Source of the DNA: an uncultured Helicobacter sp.
GTDB taxonomy: Bacteria > Campylobacterota > Campylobacteria > Campylobacterales > Helicobacteraceae
Length of the DNA: 42,429 bases
NCBI GenBank assembly: GCA_944326445.1
Contig: CALVDZ010000015.1
Coordinates: forward strand, 1 to 42,429
Direction: 5' to 3'
Shown here: in pieces, positions 23,349-32,529 of the stretch
Layout of the letters: the number at the start of each line of letters is the position of its first letter
Position numbering within the stretch: the first letter of the stretch is position 1
Position numbers and translations under genes: made by a program
The notes under the pieces: model-generated
What the model was told of the DNA's origin: nothing
Database searches by the model: none
Seen by the model: only the letters and a program-made list of their open reading frames with translations

Positions 23349-25276
23349 CTAAAACCTCAGTGCGTATTTGAGCGATTTGCTCCAAATGTAGGGATTGAGC
23401 GCGCACCAAATCTCTTCAGCAAGATGAGGGGAGCTCTCACCCATAGAGCAGATTCTCATAATCGCCTTTTGTATGTGTTGTGGATTTTTGATAAAAGGAG
23501 ATTGTAAAAAATCCTGTGAATGTGCCAAATCCAAAAAATACTCTTTCAAGCCATTATGCGCCCTGTCGCGCTGCATCCACGCAATCATCGGGGCATTAAA
23601 ACCAATCTTATGTCTGCGCCATATGACGCTTTTGGGGACAATCTCACTCATACTATCGCGCACAATGCGCTTGGTGTAGCCATGTCCATTTTTGTAACTA
23701 AAGGGCAGTGAAAACAAAAATTCCACAACTCTGTGATCCATAAAGGGCATACGGATTTCTAGGCTATTCATCATAGAATATCTGTCATAATCCCTCAAAA
23801 TCACGGGCAAAAGTGTTTCATAAAAAATCACATAAAGCTGCTGGGTGAAAAAATCCATTTTGTGAAAATTAGGGTGGGAGCTATCTTTAGAATCTAAGCC
23901 AAGCTTCCTGCCGATAAGCTTTTTAACAAAGGATTTTATAAGAAAACTCGAGCCATTTTTCAAAACTCGTGCCATAGGGAGTGGGTGTGCTAGTGTTTGG
24001 TTGGAAGTATTGAGCAAATCATAAATTTTGAGAGGATTATACCAACAATCCCAAAGTGCGTATGTCAAATGCCCATACCCACACAATAGCTCATCTGCCC
24101 CGTGTCCATCGAGCGTGACACTCACGCCATTTTCCTTGATAGCTTGATAAGTGCTAATCTGTGCCAAAGGAATCCTGCCATACAAATCCTCTAGGAGATA
24201 GAAGTAATATTCCAACTTATCCCAATTCTCTAAAGGATTAATCTCTAAAAAGCTAGCCTTTATACCAATATGATTGACAACCTCTCTGGCATAATGACTT
24301 TCCTCCTGTGGCGTATCCCTAAAGCACGCCACAAAGGCGTGCTGCCAATCTTTAGATTCTCTCTTTAGTCCCTGCTTGGCAAGATAAGCCATCGCACAGA
24401 TCGTAGAGCTAGAATCCACTCCTCCACTTAATGCTGTGCCAATAGGCACATCAGAGCGCATACGCAAAGATACAGAATCTAAAAAGAGTTCTCTAAAATG
24501 CTCCACTGCCTCTTTATAGCTCTTAGGTGGCGTGATGAGATGATCGAGGATACAATAATAGCGCCTATATTCTAGGGTTTGTGGTTGCTTTGGATTGTAA
24601 TAGGCATAGTGTGAGTAGGGAAAGCGATAGATACCCTCTATGAGCGTGTGATCTTTGCTCTGCTCGTAGTTAAAGATATGAGCAATGTTGCTCATTGTGT
24701 TAAAGTATTTGGAGGGTGTAATCTGCTCTAGATATGGGTATATTGCTTTCATCTCAGAGGCAAAGACAAACATATCACGCCCTTGCTTGTCTTTGAGGAA
24801 GGCATAAAATAAAGGCTTTTTGCCAAATCTATCGCGAGAGAGGAAAAGATGCTTTTTGTGGTGATCCCATATAGCAAGTGCCCACATACCATTGAAGCGA
24901 CTAAGGCATTGCTCTCCCCAATAATCATAGCTTGCTAGCACCACTTCTGTATCGGTGTGTGTGCGAAAGACATAGCCTTTGGCTATGAGCTCTTCTCTAA
25001 GTTCTATAAAGTTATAAATCTCTCCATTAAAGACAATAGTGTATTGCCCCCCCCCCCGGACGATGTTTTAGAAGAGAGGTTAAAGCGGTTTGAAGTCATT
25101 GGCTGCTGCCCTGCAGTGCTTGTGTCGATGATGGCTAAACGCCTATGCCCTAGGCTTATCTCATCGCTATGATACACACCAAAATCATCTGGTCCTCTGT
25201 GTGAGAGGGTATGAAGTGCTTGCAAAAAATGCGCTGTATTGCTTGTGGCTGGAATGCTTCCTAAAATCCCGCACAT
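23349..25276 (-). CDS. asnB: asparagine synthetase (glutamine-hydrolysing), phase-variable, OFF as read (copy 1)
   Basis: AsnB-family enzymes transfer the glutamine amide to aspartate or, in relatives, to sugar carboxylates. The ATG follows AAGGAG; Cys2 of MCGILGS is the class II amidotransferase nucleophile. HRGPDDFG and GHRRLAIID follow. A tract of eleven G (coding strand) at codons 74-77 breaks the frame, and the upstream frame ends after 90 residues. The domain resumes in another frame with VFNGEIYNF, HTDTEVV, RFNGMWA, and the ATP-binding SGGVDSS (about 284-290 of the restored protein). With G12 or G9 the gene encodes about 642 residues with everything in frame. A GTG at 24942-24944 could start a synthetase-only fragment. 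Surface-glycan amidation is inferred, because phase-variable genes are usually surface-related. A plain asparagine supply role remains possible. Confidence 0.85.
25047..25057 (-). repeat. C11/G11 homopolymer tract in asnB (copy 1)
   Basis: Eleven C on the plus strand (G on the coding strand) separate two frames that together give a complete AsnB. One added base, or two lost, restores the frame. The tract encodes a glycine run just before the conserved VFNGE. Confidence 0.88.
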
Positions 25277-25859
25277 AAGATCTCCTTTTTAAGACAAAAT
25301 TACAAAGGGAGGTATTATAGCAGATTATGGGGGAGTGGTTTTGGTTAGAGACTTGTCTTTTTTGGGTGCATAAAATTGCGATAGAGCATTGTATGAATTT
25401 CGCGCTACAAAAAATCTAAGTCTTTAGATTCTAAGTTGCTAGTTTTTAGGTTTTCATTGTTGCTAGTTTTTGTTTGTCATGGATTAGATTTTATGCATGT
25501 CCTAAATCCCATGGTGGTGCGATAAAAGAGGGCTTGCGCATTATGGATTAGATTTTATGTATGTCCTAAATCCCATGTTTTTTAGAATCTCTGTCTTAGA
25601 TTCTGTAATTGTCTTTGAATGTGCTGGGTTGGATTGTGTGTGTTTTGGATTTTGAATTTGCTTTAGATTCTGTGTGTTTTAGAATCTTGGTTGTTTAAAT
25701 CAAAATTTTGCGTTTGTGAATGTGTGGGGGATTGTATAGATTCTGCATTATTTAGATTCTGTGTGTGCTTATCTTTAGAGTTTTGGGCTTTAAAGCATGT
25801 GCAAAATCTAGTGCAAGGACTTAGAATCTAAGAAGACTGCAGAATCTAGTGGTATCTCG
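25277..25859. other. asnB-gyrA intergenic region with AGATTCT cluster and 35-bp direct repeat
   Basis: This 583-nt stretch has no convincing gene. It holds the asnB promoter at 25314-25319. A 35-bp direct repeat (25479-25513 and 25543-25577, one mismatch) has dyad symmetry of its own (ATGGATTAG...CTAAATCCCAT). Nine AGATTCT/AGAATCT motifs lie between 25401 and 25860. Bases up to 25693 belong to the 2.7-kb repeat; 25694-25859 are unique. Confidence 0.7.
25314..25319 (-). promoter_or_regulatory. -10 box of asnB (copy 1)
   Basis: Reading the minus strand, CTGC-TATAAT lies 37 nt before the asnB ATG, a consensus -10 box. A strong AAAAGGAGAT ribosome-binding site follows. Translation is thus set to run, and the switch is the coding tract. 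Confidence 0.6.
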
Positions 25860-28337
25860 CTACGCCTCTTCTTGCTCAAAAAAGTCAGAATCTTCCTCTT
25901 GCTTTTGCTTGGGGCATTTGTTGGCGTATGCGACTTTGTCATTGCCGACATTGACGATTTTCACGCCGCTTGTGTTGCGCCCAGCCTCGCGGATCGCCTC
26001 CGTATCCACCCTAATCATCTTCCCAGAGCTTGTGAGCACCATCAAGTCCATATCCTCATCATTGACATTTACGACGCTCACGAGCTTGCCGGTTTTGGGC
26101 GTGAGCTTCATCACGATAACCCCCTTGCCACCGCGACTCTGCAACCGATACTCACCCGCAAGCGTTTGCTTGCCAATCCCCTGCTCACTCACGGTCAAAA
26201 GCTTGTCGTTATCGCTATAAATCGTCGTCGCTCCCACGACAAAATCCTCATTAGCCTTGAATCTAATCCCCGTAACCCCCCTACTCACGCGCCCAATCTC
26301 GCGCACCTCATCGATACCAAAGCGGATACACATACCCTGATAAGTCGCGATGAAAAGCTCTCTAACGCTTGGCGTAACGATATTTGCACTCACGAGCTCA
26401 TCGTCCTCATCGAGGTTGATTGCGCGGATTCCCACACTGCGCACATTGCCATACTCGCTCAAATTCGTGCGCTTGACAATGCCATTTTTGGTAAAAAACA
26501 CGAGCGATTTATCGGCGTTGAAGTCCGTCGTCGTGATGGTTGCCATAATCTTTTCATCGGGTTGGATACTCACGAGATTCACCACCGCCTTGCCGATAGC
26601 CGTCCTGCCTGCCTCTGGGATCTTATAAACCTTCAACCAATAAAGCTGCCCTTTGTTAGTCACAAATAGTATCGTATCGTGCGCATTGGCGATGAAGAAA
26701 GATTCTATAAAATCATCATCGTGTGTGTTTCCGCTGATTTTGCCCTTGCCACCGCGGTTTTGCTTCTCATAGGTTTTGAGCTGCACGCGCTTGACATAGC
26801 CCCTGTGGCTCATCGTAACCACGACTTTTTCGTTTGGTATCAAATCCTCGATATCAATAGCGTCATAATCCTCTTCTATCTGCGTTTTTCGCGGTGTGCT
26901 AAATTTTTGCTTAATCTCTAGCAGCTCTTCTTTGATGATTTCTTTTAGTCTCTCCTCGCTGCGCAGGATAGATTCTAAATTGGCGATTTCCTCTAGGAGC
27001 TGTGCGTATTCGCTCGCGATTTTGTCGCGCTCTAGCCCCGTGAGGCGTTGCAAGCGCATCTCTAGGATCGCTTTTGCTTGGAGTTCAGAGAGGCTAAATC
27101 GCTCTACCAAAGCACTCTTTGCGCTCTCACTATCGGCACTTGCACGTATGGTAGCAATCACTTCATCGATGTGATCAAGCGCTATCGTCAAGCCCTCTAA
27201 AATATGCGCCCTCGCCTTGGCTTTTTCGAGCTCAAAGATACTGCGGCGGATAATGATAGTCTTGCGGTGTGCGATAAAAATCTGCAAAAGCTCAAGGAGG
27301 TTAAAGATTTTTGGCTCTTTATTGTGGATAGCTAGGAGGATAATCCCAAATGTGCTCTCCATCGTCGTGGATTTAAAGAGATGATTGAGCACGATCTCAC
27401 TCATTGCCTCGCGCTTTAGCTCAATCACCACGCGGATTCCCTCTCTATCAGATTCATCGCGCACTTCTGCAATCCCCTCAATCACCTTTTCTTTTGCTAG
27501 CTCGCTGATTTGCTCGACAAGCTTTGCCTTATTGACTTGGTAGGGCACTTCATCAATCACGATGACTTCTTTTGTCTTTGTCTGCTCGATATGGGTTTTG
27601 GCGCGCACTTTCACGCGTCCTCGCCCTGTGCGGTAGGCTTCTGCGATGCCTTGCTTGCCATAGATAATCCCCCCTGTGGGGAAGTCTGGACCCTGCACGA
27701 TAGGCAAAAGCTCCTCTACCTGCGCATTTGGTGAATCTAGCAGATACATTAGCGCATCGACAATCTCATCAAGTCTATGTGGCGGGATAGATGTCGCCAT
27801 ACCCACCGCAATCCCGCTTGAGCCATTGACAAGGAGATTGGGGAGACGCGTAGGCAGGATTGAGGGCTCAGTGAGCGTATCGTCGTAGTTGCCCACAAAC
27901 TCCACGGTTTCTTTTTCGATATCGCGGAGCATTTCCTCACTCGCTGCCGTCATACGCGCCTCGGTGTAGCGCATAGCCGCCGCACTATCCCCATCAATCG
28001 AACCAAAGTTCCCCTGCCCATCGATAAGCTCTAGGCGCATAGAGAAGTCCTGCGCCATTCTCACTAGCGCATCATACACTGCAGAATCCCCGTGCGGGTG
28101 GTATTTACCAATCACATCGCCCACGATTCTCGCGCTTTTTTTGTAAGGCTTGCGTGAGGTTACACCTAGCTCGTGCATCGCATAGAGGATCCGCCTATGC
28201 ACGGGCTTTAGCCCATCTTTTGCATCGGGCAGCGCACGCCCCACAATCACGCTCATTGAATAATCAAGATAGCTCTCTTTGATACTATCATCGATACGAA
28301 TGTCTGTGATATTTCCGTGTTCTAGCAGGTTTTCCAT
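25860..28337 (-). CDS. gyrA: DNA gyrase subunit A
   Basis: GyrA is the DNA-cutting subunit of gyrase, which introduces negative supercoils. The ATG giving MENLLEHGN (825 residues) is preferred; ten extra upstream codons have no family counterpart. Catalytic Tyr124 lies in AAAMRYTEARM. The quinolone-resistance region reads GKYHPHGDSAVYD, with Ser85 and Asp89 (equivalent to E. coli 83 and 87), so no classical resistance change is present. The C-terminal beta-pinwheel includes the GyrA box QSRGGKG and an earlier NRGGKGK. It ends in an acidic tail. It is the downstream neighbour of hemC, separated by 75 nt with its own promoter. Confidence 0.97.
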   Translation of the reverse strand: MENLLEHGNITDIRIDDSIKESYLDYSMSVIVGRALPDAKDGLKPVHRRILYAMHELGVTSRKPYKKSARIVGDVIGKYHPHGDSAVYDALVRMAQDFSMRLELIDGQGNFGSIDGDSAAAMRYTEARMTAASEEMLRDIEKETVEFVGNYDDTLTEPSILPTRLPNLLVNGSSGIAVGMATSIPPHRLDEIVDALMYLLDSPNAQVEELLPIVQGPDFPTGGIIYGKQGIAEAYRTGRGRVKVRAKTHIEQTKTKEVIVIDEVPYQVNKAKLVEQISELAKEKVIEGIAEVRDESDREGIRVVIELKREAMSEIVLNHLFKSTTMESTFGIILLAIHNKEPKIFNLLELLQIFIAHRKTIIIRRSIFELEKAKARAHILEGLTIALDHIDEVIATIRASADSESAKSALVERFSLSELQAKAILEMRLQRLTGLERDKIASEYAQLLEEIANLESILRSEERLKEIIKEELLEIKQKFSTPRKTQIEEDYDAIDIEDLIPNEKVVVTMSHRGYVKRVQLKTYEKQNRGGKGKISGNTHDDDFIESFFIANAHDTILFVTNKGQLYWLKVYKIPEAGRTAIGKAVVNLVSIQPDEKIMATITTTDFNADKSLVFFTKNGIVKRTNLSEYGNVRSVGIRAINLDEDDELVSANIVTPSVRELFIATYQGMCIRFGIDEVREIGRVSRGVTGIRFKANEDFVVGATTIYSDNDKLLTVSEQGIGKQTLAGEYRLQSRGGKGVIVMKLTPKTGKLVSVVNVNDEDMDLMVLTSSGKMIRVDTEAIREAGRNTSGVKIVNVGNDKVAYANKCPKQKQEEDSDFFEQEEA

Positions 28338-28369
28338 AATTCCAAACTCCAAATGGTTGATATGCACGC

Positions 28370-28377
28370 ATTGTATA
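28370..28377 (-). promoter_or_regulatory. putative -10 box of gyrA
   Basis: Minus-strand TATACAAT preceded by TTTTTGC lies about 33 nt before the gyrA ATG and looks like an AT-supported Helicobacter -10 element. Confidence 0.5.
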
Positions 28378-28412
28378 GCAAAAAGCCTAAAAATAGGATT
28401 ATTCTTACAATC

Positions 28413-29360
28413 CTATATCATCGCATAAGCCTGCGCAAGCAGCTCCTTTGCGCCATTTTTGATAAATTTTTGCGCCAACTGCACGCCGAGATTTTTGGCA
28501 CTAATGAGCGCAATCTCTGGGTTAGAATCAAACACACACACAAGCGTGGAGTGGATACTCGCACTTCCATCGGGTAAGCCCAAAATCGCCTCTAGGACTA
28601 GCTGATTGGATTGCCTATGTGCATACACGCCTATGGGCACTTGACAGCCGCCCTCTAGCGCGCGGATAAACTCCCGCTCAGCACTGCAGCAAATCGCACT
28701 CTCCATATCCTGCAGCTGGCGCACATATTTGGTTATACTCACATTCTCACTCGCGCATTCTATCCCCAGCGCGCCCTGCCCCATCGCAGGTATCATAAAC
28801 GCGAGAGGTCTAGTGTATGCCACCTCGCTAATCTCTAATCGCTCTAGCGCAGCCTTTGCTAAGATGATTGCGTCAAACTCGCCGTTTTTTAGCTTTTGCA
28901 GCCGTGTTTGCACATTGCCCCGCAGTGAGAGCGTGTCCAAATCCTTGCGCAGGAGCTTTAGCTGCATAGAGCGGCGCAGTGAAGTCGTGCCAACCCTCGC
29001 ATTTGGCGGCAAATCATCAATGCCCGCATATTTTTCACTCACAAAGCAATCCTCACAGCTCGCGCGCTTAGTAATCGCACTAAGCTCTAAGCCCCTCTCT
29101 AGCTCCACAGGCACATCTTTGAGGCTATGGACTGCTAGATCGATCGCCCCGCTTAGGAGCATTTCCTCTAGCTCTTTGGTAAAAAGCCCCTTGCCACCGA
29201 TTTTTGCCAATGGCACATCAAGGATTTTATCGCCCTTGGTTTTGATGATTTTTAGCTCAGATTCTAATCCGTGCTCAAGCCACAGCCGCTGCTTGATATG
29301 CTCAGCTTGCCACAGAGCTAGCGCGCTACCGCGTGTCCCGATAATGAGTTTATTTGGCAT
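28413..29360 (-). CDS. hemC: porphobilinogen deaminase (hydroxymethylbilane synthase)
   Basis: HemC polymerises four porphobilinogen units to hydroxymethylbilane in haem synthesis. The ATG (MPNKLIIGTRGSALALWQ) lies 11 nt inside the proS 3' end; 315 residues result. Visible motifs are GTRGSALALWQ (8-18), the substrate-binding HSLKDVP (78-84), VGTTSLRR (123-130), and EGGCQVPIG with Cys239 carrying the dipyrromethane cofactor. The order hemC-proS-hemA-ispB is shared with H. pylori, placing two haem genes in one transcript. Confidence 0.96.
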   Translation of the reverse strand: MPNKLIIGTRGSALALWQAEHIKQRLWLEHGLESELKIIKTKGDKILDVPLAKIGGKGLFTKELEEMLLSGAIDLAVHSLKDVPVELERGLELSAITKRASCEDCFVSEKYAGIDDLPPNARVGTTSLRRSMQLKLLRKDLDTLSLRGNVQTRLQKLKNGEFDAIILAKAALERLEISEVAYTRPLAFMIPAMGQGALGIECASENVSITKYVRQLQDMESAICCSAEREFIRALEGGCQVPIGVYAHRQSNQLVLEAILGLPDGSASIHSTLVCVFDSNPEIALISAKNLGVQLAQKFIKNGAKELLAQAYAMI

Positions 29361-31164
29361 TGGCACTCCTTGTGTTTGTGTGTGCGTTATTCTTTGGCAC
29401 ACTACTAGATTCTAAGACAGAATCTAGCGCGTCGTTTGCGTCAATAACGCGCTTTTGCAATCCCTCACGCTTTATAAGCTCCACTTTGCCTTCACCCAAA
29501 GCCTTGCCTATGATAAGTGCTTGATAAGCCCCAATGAGCTCAAAGTCTTTCATCTTAAAGCCAAAGCGCTCATCTCTATCATCAAGCAGCACATCAATCC
29601 CGCGCGCCATTAGCTCCTCATAGAGGTGCGTGGCATACGCCATCTGCTCGCTATCTTTGATATTTGAGAGAATTATCACCACATCAAAGATTCTCACACC
29701 CTCGCCCCACACGCAGCCAAACTCATCGCTCTTTTGCTCCAAAATCGCAGGGAGCAAACGCGTAACACCAATCCCATAGCAACCCATAATGAGATTTTGC
29801 ACCCTGCCCGTATGATCGAGGAATCTCGCCTCCATTTGGCGCGAGTATTTCTCGCCGAGCTTAAAGATATGCCCCACTTCTATGCCCTTAGCATAGCATA
29901 GCTCCTCGCCACAATGCGGGCACAAATCCCCCTCTTGCACCTTGATAATATCCGCATAGTGCGCCTCTTGCAGCTCTCTAAACTCACTCACATCAACGCC
30001 TATAAGATGATAATCTTGCTTATTTGCCCCCGTGATCATTCCCCTCGCATCACGCAAGCCCTCATCAAGGATATAACGCACGCCCTCAAGCCCAATAGGT
30101 CCGATAAATCCCGCCTTTAGCCCCATAGATTCTAAAAGCTCTGTAGAAGCGTTCTCTAGCGCGAGATAGGGCTCATCTGTGATGGCATTTAGGGCATTGA
30201 GCGCCTTTGTCTCCTCGCATTCATCATCGCCACGCACAAAAAACACGACGATATCCCCTCTGCTGCCCTCTGCTTGGGATTCTCTCACCGCTTTTTTTAC
30301 CACGGCTTTGATGGTAAAAAATGGGTGAATCTTAAAAAACTCGCACAAAGATTCTATACTGCTAACCCCCGGGGTAAAAAACTCCCCAAAGGCTGCTTTT
30401 GGGGCTTGTGCGCCGTATTTGCCCTCATCTTTTGGGCTCTGTCTAGGCTTGCGTTTGGCTGCCTCGAGATTGGCGCCATACTCGCAGCTTTTACACACTA
30501 CAAGCGTATCCTCTCCGCAATTTGCTAGCACCATAAATTCCTTGCTCCCGCTCCCGCCAATAGCCCCGCTATCTGCCTCCACGACTTTATACGCTAGCCC
30601 CAATCGCTCACAAATCCGCCTGTATGCCTGCTCCACTTGTGCAAACTCCCTGTCTAAATCCTCATAGCTGCTATGGAAGCTATACCCATCTTTCATCACA
30701 AACTCACGCGCGCGCATAAGCCCAAACCTCGGTCTCGCCTCATCGCGGAACTTGGTGTGAATCTGATAGAGATGCAGCGGCAGCTGCTTGTAGCTTTTGA
30801 TAAATGAGCGCGCGATATGGGTTACCATCTCCTCGTGCGTAGGTCCTAGCACGAACTCATTGTCTTTCCTATCCTTTAGTCGTAGCAATTCCTTGCCGTA
30901 TTGACCATAGCGTCCGCTCTCCTGCCAAAGCTCCGCGGGCGTGACAAAGCCCATCAACACTTCCTGCGCGCCGATAGAATCCATCTCCTCTTTGATAAGC
31001 GCGCGGATGCTATCAAGCATTTTTTTGCCCAAAGGCAGGAAGTTATAAATCCCGCTGCCCACCTGCTGGATATACCCTGCCCTTAGCAGCAGCTGATGGC
31101 TTGCCAAAACCGCATCTTTTGGAATCTCTTTAAGCGTGGGGATAAACATCTGTGAAAATCGCAT
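29350..31164 (-). CDS. proS: prolyl-tRNA synthetase
   Basis: ProS charges tRNA-Pro. The 604-residue protein is the bacterial type with an editing insertion. Motifs include the N-terminal MRFSQMFIPTLKEIP, QVGSGIYNFLPLG (34-46), GPTHEE (107-112), motif 2 RDEARPRFGLMR (140-151), the INS editing domain with GANKQDYH, and motif 3 MGCYGIGVTRLLPA. A C-terminal anticodon-binding domain follows. It carries about 30 extra polar residues at the end compared with the usual 570-575; these overlap the hemC start. It begins one base after the hemA stop. Confidence 0.96.
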   Translation of the reverse strand: MRFSQMFIPTLKEIPKDAVLASHQLLLRAGYIQQVGSGIYNFLPLGKKMLDSIRALIKEEMDSIGAQEVLMGFVTPAELWQESGRYGQYGKELLRLKDRKDNEFVLGPTHEEMVTHIARSFIKSYKQLPLHLYQIHTKFRDEARPRFGLMRAREFVMKDGYSFHSSYEDLDREFAQVEQAYRRICERLGLAYKVVEADSGAIGGSGSKEFMVLANCGEDTLVVCKSCEYGANLEAAKRKPRQSPKDEGKYGAQAPKAAFGEFFTPGVSSIESLCEFFKIHPFFTIKAVVKKAVRESQAEGSRGDIVVFFVRGDDECEETKALNALNAITDEPYLALENASTELLESMGLKAGFIGPIGLEGVRYILDEGLRDARGMITGANKQDYHLIGVDVSEFRELQEAHYADIIKVQEGDLCPHCGEELCYAKGIEVGHIFKLGEKYSRQMEARFLDHTGRVQNLIMGCYGIGVTRLLPAILEQKSDEFGCVWGEGVRIFDVVIILSNIKDSEQMAYATHLYEELMARGIDVLLDDRDERFGFKMKDFELIGAYQALIIGKALGEGKVELIKREGLQKRVIDANDALDSVLESSSVPKNNAHTNTRSANAK

Positions 31165-32529
31165 TTAGGGCTCCTTAGGGTTTTTGGTGTTTTGAGAGCG
31201 CGCGAGATACTCCTCGCATTTGTATTTGTTGAGCATTACGATCTCGTCATTTATATCAAAAATACTCTTTATCGCTTCAATCATCGGATCGGAGTTGATA
31301 CTCTCGCCTGCCTCCTTGATACGCATCGTGGGCTTGTGTAGGAAGGTATTAAACGCGCTATGCAGGATTTTCTCGACATTTTGGCGATACTCACTTGGCA
31401 AAAAGCCCTTTTTTATTGCTCTATCTAGCTCTTTGAGACTTGAATCTTTTGCCAACGCGCGCATATGCTTGATGATAGGATCGACACTTAGAGTTTGGAG
31501 CCATTTGAAAAACTCCTGCGTGCATTGCTCCACGATTTTATAGCCATCTTTGGCGTTTTCCTCGCGCTGGAGCTTAGTTTGGGCGATGATTTCTTGCAAG
31601 TCATCGATTCTATAAATCTCAAGATTCTCTACTTGCACCTCCTCTATATCGCGTGGCACGGCGAGATCAAACCACACACGCCTATGCGCGCTTGGGCGAA
31701 TCATCTCAGCGCTGATCACGCTATGAGGCGCGCCCGTGGCACTCACTAGCACATCGGCACGATCGATAATCCCCTGCAGCTGACTAAAAGGCGCGATCTC
31801 TACCTTGCGCCCAATCTCCTCTGTGAGATTCTCTAACATCTTTTGGGCATTTTGGATATTGCGATTGATGAGGGTTAGGCGCACATCGTGTTTGGCGAGG
31901 TGCTTGAGTGCTAGCACGCCCATCTCTCCAGCACCTAGCACCGCCACTTGTTTAGAATCCAAGCTCTCGCCCCGCTCCTTAAGCCTAAGGGTGAGCATAT
32001 GGACTGCCGCTCCAGCGACTGAAGTGTGGCTTGAGGAGATATCCACGCTATTGCGCACCTGCGCAGCGCATCTAAAGGCATAATGCACAAGGCGCGTGAG
32101 ATCCTTGCCACAGAGGAGATTCTCATAGGCAAACCTATACGCGTCCTTGAGCTGCCCCGTGATTTGCGTCTCGCCCACCACGAGGCTATCGAGGCTTGAG
32201 GCTACGCTAAAGGTGTGGTAAATGGCGTATTGGTTGAGCCGAATGTTCGCTAGACTCCTAAGCTGCTCTAGGGGGATTTGCTTAAAGCTTTCTAGATTCT
32301 GTAATATGCACTCGCGCGCCGCCTTAGCCTCTAGCACGCTTGCATACACTTCCACACGATTGCAAGTAGAGAGCAGCATTGCCTCTTTTATCGCGCTATG
32401 CTCACAAAGCGCGCGCAAAAATGCCAATCTCTCCTCCTCCCCAAATGCCAACTTCTCGCGCATTGCAATATCAATATGCCTGTGCGAAAAGCTCACTACG
32501 ATATATTGAATCTCCCTGTGCTCTTGCAT
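31165..32529 (-). CDS. hemA: glutamyl-tRNA reductase
   Basis: HemA reduces glutamyl-tRNA to glutamate-1-semialdehyde, the first committed step of haem synthesis in this lineage. The ATG at 32527-32529 shares its first base with the ispB stop (TGATG); a TTG one codon upstream is less likely. The 454 residues carry STCNRVE with nucleophile Cys56, VVGETQITGQ (117-126), and the NADPH motif VLGAGEMG (197-204). A C-terminal dimerisation helix region follows. The length is slightly above the usual 420-450. Confidence 0.96.
   Translation of the reverse strand: MQEHREIQYIVVSFSHRHIDIAMREKLAFGEEERLAFLRALCEHSAIKEAMLLSTCNRVEVYASVLEAKAARECILQNLESFKQIPLEQLRSLANIRLNQYAIYHTFSVASSLDSLVVGETQITGQLKDAYRFAYENLLCGKDLTRLVHYAFRCAAQVRNSVDISSSHTSVAGAAVHMLTLRLKERGESLDSKQVAVLGAGEMGVLALKHLAKHDVRLTLINRNIQNAQKMLENLTEEIGRKVEIAPFSQLQGIIDRADVLVSATGAPHSVISAEMIRPSAHRRVWFDLAVPRDIEEVQVENLEIYRIDDLQEIIAQTKLQREENAKDGYKIVEQCTQEFFKWLQTLSVDPIIKHMRALAKDSSLKELDRAIKKGFLPSEYRQNVEKILHSAFNTFLHKPTMRIKEAGESINSDPMIEAIKSIFDINDEIVMLNKYKCEEYLARSQNTKNPKEP

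Larger units (their letters stand above)
22947..25693. repeat. 2,747-bp direct repeat, copy 1
   Basis: The block is repeated at 35695-38441 with a constant offset of 12,748 nt. Every reading frame in it translates identically in the two copies, and the homopolymer tract is the same length. It begins at GCAGTGTATGAACG, 13 nt before a double-hairpin element, and ends at AATCTTGGTTG. It contains feoA, asnB and an AGATTCT-rich tail. It has no transposase, no terminal inverted repeats and no visible target-site duplication. Confidence 0.95.

Noticed and set aside
22947..25693. Repeat block as an insertion sequence or composite transposon
   Set aside because: No transposase or integrase, no terminal inverted repeats and no target-site duplication at either copy.
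25872..26669. Long plus-strand open frame (265 codons) opposite gyrA
   Set aside because: It is a shadow of the gyrA coding frame with no ribosome-binding site or recognisable domain.
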